Shown here piece after piece: positions 8,501 to 14,756 of a stretch of 14,756 bases of DNA (within the stretch, counting starts at the first letter, position 1; every line of letters begins with the position of its first letter). A program made the position numbers and the translations under genes. The DNA comes from JBBSJT01 sp041691015. GTDB taxonomy: Bacteria > Chlamydiota > Chlamydiia > Chlamydiales > Parachlamydiaceae. Under the pieces are notes generated by a model. The model was not told the origin of the DNA. It worked only from the letters and a program-made list of their open reading frames with translations, and searched no databases. The stretch spans positions 1 to 14,756 of the forward strand of contig JBEPVN010000057.1 in NCBI GenBank assembly GCA_041691015.1, given 5' to 3'.

Positions 8501-9393
8501 TGAACTGCGCCGTATGTCATGGCAATGAAGGCGATGGTACGGGAGCTCGCGGTCAGATCATGCAAGATGCAAAACCTCGCAAACTAAATAACTTGGAATG
8601 GTTAGATACCCGCGATGACTTAAGATTGCTCCGTTCAATCAAATATGGAGTCGCAGGTACTTCCATGAATCCTTGGGGGGATTTGACATCTGGTTTGCAG
8701 AGGCTTCAGCTTGTGATGTTCATCAGGAATTTAAGCCACACCGAAGATTTAAGAAAAACCCTTTTTGATTCATTATATGAGTCATTTGATGTTTCAGTTT
8801 TTGCAATTGAGAATGCACGGGCAGAAGAGTTTAAAAAAATTGATGCCTTAAAAAAGGAAATAGAAACTTTAAATTTTAGTGAGGGTGATGATGAAGAGAA
8901 TCTCCTTAATTTTAAAAAGAATATGAGTTTGCAAAAAGAGTTGAAAGCATTGGATGTTAAAGATCAAGTATTTGTAGAGGCTATAAATCATATAAATAAG
9001 ATAAGTCGCATTTATCGAGAGATCGGCATTGATATTATTGAAAAAAATGTATCTTCTGTAGTTATAGACAGTTTCATCTCCACATTGGATTTGAATAAAT
9101 CCTATTACAATTTTAAGGATGGAAAACTTGTCAGCGAAATCGATCAGGAAAAAATCGATCAAATGGATAAGAGGATGAACAGCATGGTTCTTGAGTTGGA
9201 TAAAAAAATTAAAAGCTTTACGGATGAAAAAAAATTGATTGTTGCTAACAATGAAGCTACGATGAAAAAAGATCGCCTTAACTTCTTGGAAAATGAAATA
9301 AAAGGTTATGAAAAATTAAAGAATTCTATAATCTCAGGATTTAAAAAAATATTTGAGATTATGAAATTAAATGGCGGTTTGACTAAAAAATGA
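5503..9393 (+). CDS. Giant seven-heme membrane-anchored cytochrome c linking bc complex and cbb3 oxidase
   Basis: About 1,296 residues with one N-terminal membrane anchor (residues 11-31) and the bulk on the outer side. Seven CxxCH heme sites start at Cys85, 192, 268, 480, 596, 820 and 1002. Likely Met ligands follow sites 4 (M525, in STMPNYH), 5 (M773, in SIMPVF), 6 (M872, in GTPMAPWG) and 7 (M1055, in GTSMNPWG). Sites 6 and 7 look like the two cytochrome c domains of CcoP. Site 5 is split from its distal half by about 160 charged helical residues. Residues 290-460 and 1085-1296 are also charged, helical and coiled-coil-like. The gene sits between cytochrome b (14-base overlap) and ccoN (4-base overlap). 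I infer that it replaces cytochrome c1, the electron shuttle and the heme part of CcoP. The ATG at 5503 is preferred over an in-frame TTG at 5494. Confidence 0.9.
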   Translation: MQDIDKKANRFQIVLIASGVVATLLFGVFVYKEAFPEYKIYQKDYIALENFRSTYTGEPPPEFQIGIRQIVETKEDKGPANIDRCVSCHVALTFPHFSKEKIAYDINGSVIYDENGIPKKIPNNDDVWTRLDRAILHLENENNTKEAEQLKSLKHAHVSDNTYDVTKVLKMHPLIGAETRPFEFHPLDEYGCTSCHNGNGLGLTTEKAHGPLFDGQYEIEFEGPVPKFTENDEDNDPRFAKSYNGKPGANLLFQTTPIFVGALIQAKCMQCHQTTENSLNTAGMQFSLLKEQNENKYALLQESSNLDQAHLLSLFELKIEVMNFGVKATYEKLEEQQKSYDLSQKERSKIKSNADFLFMLVGGLDGLRPENAAPAQDVVLQKINEEIDQLLGSKKLSDDLLKELEQKSSNKGLIVSQFLMKHKNDGNGTIFNKLKKLAENKNPGFGSLPEQKNPKTYHSSIDDLTKNYKRGEELYISQGCYACHRISGFARGGVGPELTEIGKGYPWYIKQKMVWPQSTLKNSTMPNYHLDHHELEDLMTFLLGQVGENKSVASNMQKIAIKNWEGGEKKSFEKPISPAEIHDLRKSMTIFATEGCAACHRLKGFESNIGFAIEREKIDFKTQYIEQQWFQKLIPEAIEGPSLVKIIDSKKQEIDKRIVKDVRKDSILEEIEKNFPDTIESFYTPFRYANRAKNHEFEIKILNEKDPLKKEALTKELDEWKERVRRVLYVYIQEYGLGRVIGPRPNFSGVYRSDEWLMQHFRNPTGLIPNSIMPVFSFDDTKFYALTHMLDILGVKNRNEVRQIWDNFGFNPELAYQIYCSDCHGEQLNGNGPVSLWIYPIPKNLRNGEFLRNLTKENAVNSIMHGVKGTPMAPWGETPVDKVVTDGIPVLKKSEIQNMVDWIFSLVPGENVIENSKNVLKWQYAPENIHEELKNEGNVLETNDDLLSASIPLQKAKDIKDSIFDVYENENQADNALSYFIKPKYYTTENIEEGKIFFRMNCAVCHGNEGDGTGARGQIMQDAKPRKLNNLEWLDTRDDLRLLRSIKYGVAGTSMNPWGDLTSGLQRLQLVMFIRNLSHTEDLRKTLFDSLYESFDVSVFAIENARAEEFKKIDALKKEIETLNFSEGDDEENLLNFKKNMSLQKELKALDVKDQVFVEAINHINKISRIYREIGIDIIEKNVSSVVIDSFISTLDLNKSYYNFKDGKLVSEIDQEKIDQMDKRMNSMVLELDKKIKSFTDEKKLIVANNEATMKKDRLNFLENEIKGYEKLKNSIISGFKKIFEIMKLNGGLTKK

Positions 9394-10817
9394 CAACTTA
9401 CGATGATGGGCCAGTAAAGGTCATGTTATATCCTGCGATTCTTTTTATGGTTCTAGGAATGTTTTTTGGCGTTTTTATTGCATTTAACGGACTTGTTTTT
9501 CCGGATTATTTTTCAGGCGAATATGTTCATTTTGGACGCATTCGTCCGGTCCATGTCAGTACTGTGCTTTATCTTTGGTTGATCAGTGCAAATATTGGTC
9601 TTTTTTATTTCTTTGTTCCACGCCTTGCAGGAGTTTCCATTTGGAGTCCTCTTGTAGCCTATATCGGGGCATTTTTTTGGTGGGCAGGCCTTATCATCGG
9701 GGTATATTCCTTGCCGACAGGAACTAATTTTGGTTGGGAATATGCAGAAATTCCTCAATTTGTTGGCTGGATCCCGACTAAATCTATGATCACGCTTGCA
9801 CTTGTTCTTCTTGGCGTTAATGTTTTTATGACAATTGCAACAAGAGTGAATGAAAAATTATATGTGTCGATGTGGTATGCGATGGGAACTGTCGTTTGGG
9901 CATTATTTACTTGGATTGTTGGAAGTTATGCCATCAATTGGGTTCCTGGCGGCATATCACGTGTAAATGTCAGTTTTTTTTATGTGCATAACTTGGTCGG
10001 TCTTATCTTTACTCCGATGGGGCTTGCAATCATTTATTACTTTCTTCCAAAAATTTCAAAAGAGCCGATTTATAGCCACAGATTATCCATGATTGGATTT
10101 TGGTCGATCGCATTCGTTTATGCCTGGATCGGGGCGCATCATATCATCCATGGGCCTATTTCCCAATGGCTTCAAACAGTTTCGATCATTTTTTCGATAT
10201 GGCTTTTTATTCCTGTATGGACTGTGGTTACCAATCTTTTTGCCACTTTAAAAAATGATTGGCAGGCATATGAGAAAAGTGTTCCTATTCGATTTTTGAT
10301 GATGGGCACCATGTTTTATTTGTTAACATGCATACAAGGGCCTTTAATGGCCGTTAGAAACATTAATGAAATTACTTCTAAGACAGACTGGGTGATCGGT
10401 CACTCCCATATTTCGCTTTACGGCACGTTTACTTTTTTTGCACTTGCCGGAATTTACCATGTGATCCCTGTTATCACAAAAAAACCCCTATGGTCTGAAA
10501 ATCTTGCAAAACTTCATTTTTCACTTAATATGCTAGGAAGCATTCCTTTTTTAGCAGCTCTTTGGGTAGGAGGATTTTGGCAGGGATTGCTCTGGTCTAC
10601 TTGGGCAAATGGAAATACTTATGCGGAATTTCATAATCAACTGACTGAACTACCCTTTATTGATACTGTGGCAGATATGCGGATTTTTTGGATTTGGCGA
10701 GGGATTGGGGGGATCATCATACTTTTTGCAAATATTTTATTTGTGGTGAACATTTTTAATACCATTATCCTTAAAAAAGAAGATTTAAGCCATCTGGAGC
10801 CTGTCAAAATATTATGA
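9390..10817 (+). CDS. ccoN: cbb3-type cytochrome c oxidase catalytic subunit I (CcoN)
   Basis: A 475-residue, about 12-helix membrane protein of the usual CcoN length. His55 (in RPVHVS) and His340 are expected to bind the low-spin heme b. His338 (in GHSH, 337-340) binds the high-spin heme b3. CuB ligands are His200 (FYVHN) and the His250-His251 pair (GAHH). Tyr244, six residues before the His pair, is the C-family tyrosine cross-linked to a CuB histidine. All catalytic residues are therefore present. It reduces O2 to water with high affinity and pumps protons. Its ATG overlaps the stop of the giant cytochrome c (ATGA) and its own stop overlaps ccoO in the same way, giving tight translational coupling. 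Confidence 0.97.
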   Translation: MTTYDDGPVKVMLYPAILFMVLGMFFGVFIAFNGLVFPDYFSGEYVHFGRIRPVHVSTVLYLWLISANIGLFYFFVPRLAGVSIWSPLVAYIGAFFWWAGLIIGVYSLPTGTNFGWEYAEIPQFVGWIPTKSMITLALVLLGVNVFMTIATRVNEKLYVSMWYAMGTVVWALFTWIVGSYAINWVPGGISRVNVSFFYVHNLVGLIFTPMGLAIIYYFLPKISKEPIYSHRLSMIGFWSIAFVYAWIGAHHIIHGPISQWLQTVSIIFSIWLFIPVWTVVTNLFATLKNDWQAYEKSVPIRFLMMGTMFYLLTCIQGPLMAVRNINEITSKTDWVIGHSHISLYGTFTFFALAGIYHVIPVITKKPLWSENLAKLHFSLNMLGSIPFLAALWVGGFWQGLLWSTWANGNTYAEFHNQLTELPFIDTVADMRIFWIWRGIGGIIILFANILFVVNIFNTIILKKEDLSHLEPVKIL

Positions 10818-12076
10818 GTAAAATCTACAAAATTGAAAAATCAGCGCTCCTTACTTTTTTTGGCATCGTTGCTTTATTTTCTACTGCAATTTTGGTTGTT
10901 TTAGTAGCTCCAAGACATATTGACCCGACATGGACTGAGCCTACAAGTCCCTACCAGGTTCAAATGTACGAAATTGCAGATCCGAATATCTACATCGGAA
11001 ACCCAAGCGGCGCTTATTATGATTTGCAATTTGTGTATCATTTGAAAGATGGTTTTTCTCTTTTGGCATTTCAGGAATCTGAATTTATCAAAATTGTAGC
11101 GCGAGATGAGTTAAAGTCATTTGTCACAGCATTTGATGAACCTATTTTAAAGTTAACCCACAATCTGTTGATGTTACGAAAGCCTATTAATGAAATGATT
11201 GTAAAAGCAGATGCGCTTGAAAAAAATCTCCAATCAAAATGGCAAGAAGACCACCCGAACTGGAAAAAGGAGAATTTGAGCTATCCAAGCTTTCAAATCT
11301 ATGAACTTTATAAAGTCAATCAAGATTCAGCTTTTTCACTTGGATCTAGAGAGACCATAATTCATGAGTGGATCGATAAAAACTATGAAATAGTCGATCA
11401 GAATAAAGATAATAATATACCTTTCCATAGCGATCCTGGCGTCATTTTTGTAAAAAATCCAATCGAATATAAGATATCCACTTACGTTTTTGCAGGGGGT
11501 CATAGGTGGCGTTATGATCCAAATGGCGAACCTATAAAAAATCTGGAAGAGTTAAAATCTCCAAAGTTCGGGTTTTGGTCGAGAAAGGAACTTATTGAAT
11601 ATGGAGAGCATATTTACAATATTGAGGGCTGCTGGTATTGTCATACCGATCAAACAAGAACTTTGATACAAGATACCGTACTGAATGGTTCAGAATCATT
11701 TCCAGCTCCCCCATCCTCTGCAAATGAATACATTTATCAAAACGTTACGTTTCCCGGCACAAGAAGAATAGGGCCTGACCTATCTAGAGTCGGAATAAAA
11801 AAATCAAGCAGGGACTGGCATCGGGGACATTTCTGGTCTCCAAAAACTGCAAGTAAGGGCTCTGTCATGCCTTCTTTTAGACATTTTTTTGATATTGATC
11901 CACGTGGAACTGCCGTGAACCAAACAGGAATTCCTAATTACAAATTTGAAGCCATATACCAATACCTGATGACGAAGGGAACAAGAATTACAGCTCCAAA
12001 TCAAGGCTGGTGGATAGGTAAGGACCCTGTTAACACCAAGGATATCATCGAGGGTTTAAGGGGAGGTTTAAAATGA
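10814..12076 (+). CDS. ccoO: cbb3 oxidase monoheme subunit II (CcoO), enlarged
   Basis: CcoO normally has about 200-250 residues; this one has 420. It has an N-terminal membrane anchor (11-33) and a C-terminal cytochrome domain with EGCWYCHT (Cys273, Cys276, His277). The family landmarks RRIGPDLSRVG (317-327) and WHRGHFWSP (335-343) follow, with GSVMPSF supplying the distal Met352. Between anchor and heme is an extra block of roughly 180 residues (about 50-245) that I cannot assign. It contains charged helices and hydrophobic strands and no heme motif. CcoO passes electrons from other c-hemes to CcoN. The insertion could be a docking surface for the giant cytochrome, which is inference. The gene overlaps its neighbours by 4 bases on each side. 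Confidence 0.92.
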   Translation: MSKIYKIEKSALLTFFGIVALFSTAILVVLVAPRHIDPTWTEPTSPYQVQMYEIADPNIYIGNPSGAYYDLQFVYHLKDGFSLLAFQESEFIKIVARDELKSFVTAFDEPILKLTHNLLMLRKPINEMIVKADALEKNLQSKWQEDHPNWKKENLSYPSFQIYELYKVNQDSAFSLGSRETIIHEWIDKNYEIVDQNKDNNIPFHSDPGVIFVKNPIEYKISTYVFAGGHRWRYDPNGEPIKNLEELKSPKFGFWSRKELIEYGEHIYNIEGCWYCHTDQTRTLIQDTVLNGSESFPAPPSSANEYIYQNVTFPGTRRIGPDLSRVGIKKSSRDWHRGHFWSPKTASKGSVMPSFRHFFDIDPRGTAVNQTGIPNYKFEAIYQYLMTKGTRITAPNQGWWIGKDPVNTKDIIEGLRGGLK

Positions 12077-12237
12077 TTGGAACTGATGGCGGCGGAGTTT
12101 ATGGTAGCATTTTCTACTACAGCTTTACGATAGCTTATGTTGGAAGCGCTTTTCTTGTATTTATTTATCTGTATTTGAGAAAAAAACTGGACATGGATGA
12201 GGCGCCTAAAATGGAGATGATGGATGAAGATGGATGA
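12073..12237 (+). CDS. Small single-helix membrane protein, CcoQ-like by position
   Basis: A 54-residue protein: a glycine-rich start, one membrane helix at about residues 14-35, then RKK and an acidic, Met-rich tail. It overlaps the ccoO stop by 4 bases (ATGA) and the following gene by 14 bases. A short one-helix protein between ccoO and ccoP is where CcoQ is found, and CcoQ sequences vary widely. The identification therefore rests on position and topology, not on a conserved motif. A role in oxidase assembly or stability is expected. Confidence 0.7.
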   Translation: MIGTDGGGVYGSIFYYSFTIAYVGSAFLVFIYLYLRKKLDMDEAPKMEMMDEDG

Positions 12238-12496
12238 TAATTCAGAAGCGCAAGAACCTGAACACTTGGTAATTTATGGGGATTCCATCCTATCTGCAGA
12301 TGCTCCTGTGCCAAGGTGGCTTCAATGGACCTATATCATTTTGCCTATTTGGGGAATTATTGCATGGGCGATTTATTGGAATGGTAGTTTGGGTTTTCTT
12401 GATAGAGGATCATGGAGAGAGTTGCAAGAAGCTGCCAACACAACCTACCCTTTTATCAATTACAGCGACCAAAAAATAAAAGGAACACCAGAATAA
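12224..12496 (+). CDS. Heme-less CcoP N-terminal domain protein
   Basis: This 90-residue protein resembles only the N-terminal membrane domain of CcoP. PVPRWLQW (28-35) corresponds to the CcoP motif NPLPRWW.W. It is followed by a membrane helix (34-53) and then GFLDRGSWRELQEAANTT, like the G.W....QL segment that precedes the heme domains of CcoP. No CxxCH is present, and the protein ends where the two cytochrome c domains would begin. GGAG at 12213-12216 lies 7 bases before the ATG at 12224; Met3 (12230) is a less well placed alternative. It is the last gene of the operon. It probably anchors the oxidase while the giant cytochrome supplies the missing hemes (inference). Confidence 0.85.
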   Translation: MKMDDNSEAQEPEHLVIYGDSILSADAPVPRWLQWTYIILPIWGIIAWAIYWNGSLGFLDRGSWRELQEAANTTYPFINYSDQKIKGTPE

Positions 12497-12501
12497 CAAA
12501 T

Positions 12502-12891
12502 TTAAATTATAAGAATAAGCGCTACAGCTAAAACAATTAGTGCAAGAGCCGCTGCTGTAATAAAGTAGGAAGTTGGTTCTTTGTAACCTGGTAAATAAGA
12601 TGTTTGATTTTTGAGTTGCCTATAGTTGATCAATGAAAAAACTAAAAATAAAATCCCAATGCCAATTAAGACGTCTCCAGAAATTTGAGCAACGACTCGA
12701 TGGCTCTCTTCGTTAAAATTGATTAATCTGATAATGGCAACACCGCCTCCGATGCAGGCTATAGCTGTTCTTACCCATGACAGGAACGTGCGTTCATTAG
12801 ATAACCTGGTTCTTTCTAAAGCAAGTAAAATTTGTTTATCTGCTAAAAAATCAATTTTTGCAATATCCGCTTTTACGTCGTCTTTATCCAT
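12502..12891 (-). CDS. DUF202 (YidH-like) membrane protein
   Basis: A 129-residue protein with the DUF202 signature LALERTRLSNERTFLSWVRT (residues 23-42), ending in helix-forming IACIGGGVAIIRL. Further membrane helices lie at about 74-90 and 108-129. The family is widespread and has no firmly assigned bacterial function. AAGGAA lies 7 bases before the ATG on the minus strand. The gene begins 11 bases after the hemB stop, so the two are probably one transcript. Its own stop is 5 bases from the end of the convergent ccoP-like gene, with no terminator visible between them. Confidence 0.9.
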   Translation of the reverse strand: MDKDDVKADIAKIDFLADKQILLALERTRLSNERTFLSWVRTAIACIGGGVAIIRLINFNEESHRVVAQISGDVLIGIGILFLVFSLINYRQLKNQTSYLPGYKEPTSYFITAAALALIVLAVALILII

Positions 12892-12902
12892 GGAATTATT
12901 CC

Positions 12903-13928
12903 TTAATATCTTTCTTGATTAATTATTTCACTCATTTGCCTTGCAGCATAGGTTAGGATAAAATCAGCACCGGCGCGTTTTATCGACAGCAAACTTTCCA
13001 TCATGACTTTATCCGCATCGATCCAGCCATTAAGTCCTCCAGCCATCACACAAGCATACTCTCCGCTGACATGGTAGGCGCCAATTGGAAGATTTGTAGA
13101 GCCACGTAATTTGCTTAAAATATCCAGATAGGGTAATGCAGGTTTAATGAGCAGCATATCAGCGCCTTCTTCTTCATCGAGTGCTGATTCGAGTAGAGCC
13201 TCGCGACTATTGCCGGGGTTCATTTGATATGTTTTTTTATCGCCGAATTTGGGTTTTGAATTAAGCGCGTCTCTAAAGGGGCCATAAAAACTAGACGCAT
13301 ATTTTGCAGCGTAGGCTAATATTGCGACATCTTGAAAATTTTGTCTGTCTAAACCCTCTCTTAAAAATCGGACTCTTCCATCCATCATATCGCTTGGGGC
13401 GATGATATCTACTCCAGCGTCTGCTAAAAGAAGCGACATCTTTAAAAGTGCTTCAAGTGTCGCATCATTTAAAATTTGACCCTTATCATCGACAAGTCCA
13501 TCATGACCGTGATCAGTAAATGGATCCAAAGCTACATCTGCCATGACGCACATTTCAGGAATTTCTTTTTTTAATGCCCTGATTACCCTGCAAAAAAGAC
13601 CGTTTTCAGATAAGCTTTCAGAGCCTGTCGCATCTTTTTTGTTAAGAGGAATCACCGGAAATAAATCGACTGCCATAACGCCGAGCTTGTATAATTTTTC
13701 AGCCTCTTTTAAGATAAGGTCTATCGATAAGCGATAAACTCCAGGCATGCTGCTGATTTCTTGGGCTTGATTTTGGCCGTCTATGACAAATAAGGGAGCT
13801 ACAAAGTTATTTGGGTGCAACCGCGTTTCTTGGACTAAAGACCTGATGGCAGGTGTCTTACGGTTTCTTCTTGGACGTTTTGATAATTGAATAATTTGAT
13901 TTTTTTCGGTTAACAAAGTCTCAAGCAT
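12903..13928 (-). CDS. hemB: Delta-aminolevulinic acid dehydratase (porphobilinogen synthase)
   Basis: Condenses two 5-aminolevulinate molecules to porphobilinogen in the cytoplasm, an early step of heme synthesis. The length of 341 residues is normal. The active-site lysines are Lys209 (in AYAAKYASSFYGPFRDA) and the Schiff-base Lys262 (in LLIKPALPYLD). The metal-binding segment DVALDPFTDHGHDG (131-144) lacks the three cysteines of zinc-type enzymes and has the Asp form typical of magnesium-dependent enzymes. The KRPRRNRK start of the conserved region (17-24) is like that I associate with chlamydial HemB. It is upstream of the DUF202 gene and convergent with a heme-rich respiratory operon that would depend on its product. 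The ribosome binding site is weak. Confidence 0.97.
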   Translation of the reverse strand: MLETLLTEKNQIIQLSKRPRRNRKTPAIRSLVQETRLHPNNFVAPLFVIDGQNQAQEISSMPGVYRLSIDLILKEAEKLYKLGVMAVDLFPVIPLNKKDATGSESLSENGLFCRVIRALKKEIPEMCVMADVALDPFTDHGHDGLVDDKGQILNDATLEALLKMSLLLADAGVDIIAPSDMMDGRVRFLREGLDRQNFQDVAILAYAAKYASSFYGPFRDALNSKPKFGDKKTYQMNPGNSREALLESALDEEEGADMLLIKPALPYLDILSKLRGSTNLPIGAYHVSGEYACVMAGGLNGWIDADKVMMESLLSIKRAGADFILTYAARQMSEIINQERY

Positions 13929-14128
13929 ATTTTTTAGTCCGTAAGATATAACAAATCAATTTAATCCAAATTAACTTTTGCCATATTAACCGATAATTTT
14001 CAACAGTAAATAGCTTGATTTCCTACTTTTTCTTATGTAAAATTCCGCTTCAAAAGTTGGTGTATCTGATTTTTCTTAAGGGTGGATCATATATAAGGGG
14101 TCCACGCTTGACTCTTTTTTTAATTCCA

Positions 14129-14155
14129 GTAAAATTTTATCCGCTAAAATTTTAC
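14129..14155. repeat. Perfect 11-base inverted repeat at the end of the outer-membrane gene
   Basis: GTAAAATTTTA and TAAAATTTTAC pair perfectly around the 5-base loop TCCGC. The dyad covers the stop codon of the minus-strand gene that ends at 14144. No T-run follows on the minus strand, so it is not a classical terminator. It may stabilise the mRNA 3' end or terminate weakly. Confidence 0.5.
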
Positions 14156-14713
14156 GCCTAGTCCAAAACCCACCCTAAAGCCACCAATGTCAACATACTT
14201 TTGAAAGTGAACAGGTTGATAAAGATAATCGAGAAATAAATCTATAAAGATATAATCAGAGAGATCATGGTAAACCCCTGTTTTTAAGACACCAGCCACA
14301 AATGTCTTTGCTATTTTTTCTTTTAAACACGCAGATTTATTTTTCACCCATATTCTGCCAATACTCGGTCCTATGCCCAAATAAAAAGTAGATCGGTAAC
14401 CAAAATCATAAAGGAAGTTAACTCCAAGGCTGTAGTTTACAATATTAACAGTCGTAGGATCGTTAAAGCCTATGGAATGGCCATGCTTAACAACCCAATC
14501 AAAATTTGTCCAATATTCAAAGCAGTCTGAACATTTTATTGTACTTTGAAGCTGAAAGTTCGGACTCAATTTTCCATAGATATTTTCATATAAACTAGAA
14601 TTAGGGATAAAAGCTCCTGCACGAAGTTCGAGGCGAGTCTCCACATCAGCAGACAAAAAGGCTATGTTAAATCCTAAAACTAAAATAATACAATGAAGAG
14701 CTAATTTATTCAT
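14144..14713 (-). CDS. Putative outer-membrane beta-barrel protein, family not recognised
   Basis: A 189-residue protein with a signal peptide (hydrophobic residues 4-20, probable cut after SA at 22). Alternating polar/hydrophobic strands with many Tyr, Phe and Gly follow, for example VNYSLGVNFLYDF and STFYLGIGPSIGRIWV. The chain ends in a strand with C-terminal Phe (GFGLGVKF), the usual recognition signal for the BAM machinery. One CxxC (Cys61, Cys64) and Cys129 could form disulfides. The size suits an eight-stranded barrel of the OmpA/OmpW kind. No family motif is visible, so function is unknown. It is separated from hemB by 215 bases and its promoter must lie at or beyond the right edge of the window. 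Confidence 0.7.
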   Translation of the reverse strand: MNKLALHCIILVLGFNIAFLSADVETRLELRAGAFIPNSSLYENIYGKLSPNFQLQSTIKCSDCFEYWTNFDWVVKHGHSIGFNDPTTVNIVNYSLGVNFLYDFGYRSTFYLGIGPSIGRIWVKNKSACLKEKIAKTFVAGVLKTGVYHDLSDYIFIDLFLDYLYQPVHFQKYVDIGGFRVGFGLGVKF

Positions 14714-14756
14714 GGATAATCTCTATTGTAATATGATTGCTTTCTAAATTATTTGA

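Noticed and set aside
14082..14121. Imperfect hairpin GTGGATC/GGTCCAC followed by a T-run
   Set aside because: The stem includes a G:T pair, the loop is 10 bases, and the T-run starts about 9 bases after the stem. No plus-strand gene precedes it that would need a terminator.

Overview
The window is an AT-rich bacterial contig end. It is dominated by one tightly packed respiratory operon that joins a Rieske/cytochrome b complex to a cbb3-type (heme-copper C-family) terminal oxidase through a single very large seven-heme cytochrome c. Low GC, weak or absent Shine-Dalgarno sequences, a HemB N-terminus of the type I associate with chlamydiae, a bacterial collagen-like secreted protein and a possible U-box-like protein all suggest the PVC group, probably a Chlamydia-related lineage living with protists. 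This placement is inference and other host-associated low-GC groups are possible.

Layout. Positions 1-70 are not biological: they match, with a few errors, an Illumina P7 adapter, an index and the Nextera transposon mosaic end. Positions 71-646 (minus) hold a collagen-like secreted protein, cut off by the adapter and broken by a 2-base frame slip near 408-412. A short divergent AT-rich region (647-805) follows. Positions 806-2653 encode a GltD-like FAD/NAD(P) oxidoreductase with two C-terminal 4Fe-4S clusters. Positions 2682-3317 encode an unknown protein with a possible half U-box. A hairpin plus T-run (3386-3407) looks like a terminator.

The core operon runs on the plus strand from 3514 to 12496: ccoS-like (3514-3651), Rieske protein (3662-4174), full-length cytochrome b (4191-5516), heptaheme cytochrome c (5503-9393), ccoN (9390-10817), ccoO (10814-12076), a small ccoQ-like membrane protein (12073-12237) and a heme-less ccoP N-terminal domain (12224-12496). 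Every junction from cytochrome b to ccoP overlaps by 4-14 bases, which points to translational coupling and fixed stoichiometry.

How it may work. There is no separate cytochrome c1, no soluble cytochrome c and no CcoP heme domain. The giant cytochrome carries enough hemes to stand in for all three, with its last two heme domains resembling the two c-domains of CcoP. The simplest reading is an obligate quinol:O2 oxidoreductase supercomplex encoded as one unit. The GltD-like protein upstream could feed electrons in or be an unrelated neighbour.

On the minus strand and convergent with the operon lie hemB (12903-13928) and a DUF202 membrane protein (12502-12891), probably co-transcribed. The DUF202 stop is only 5 bases from the end of the ccoP-like gene. 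The right edge holds a small outer-membrane beta-barrel-like protein (14144-14713, minus). I saw no tRNA, rRNA, CRISPR array or insertion sequence, and no gene-free stretch exceeds 300 bases.
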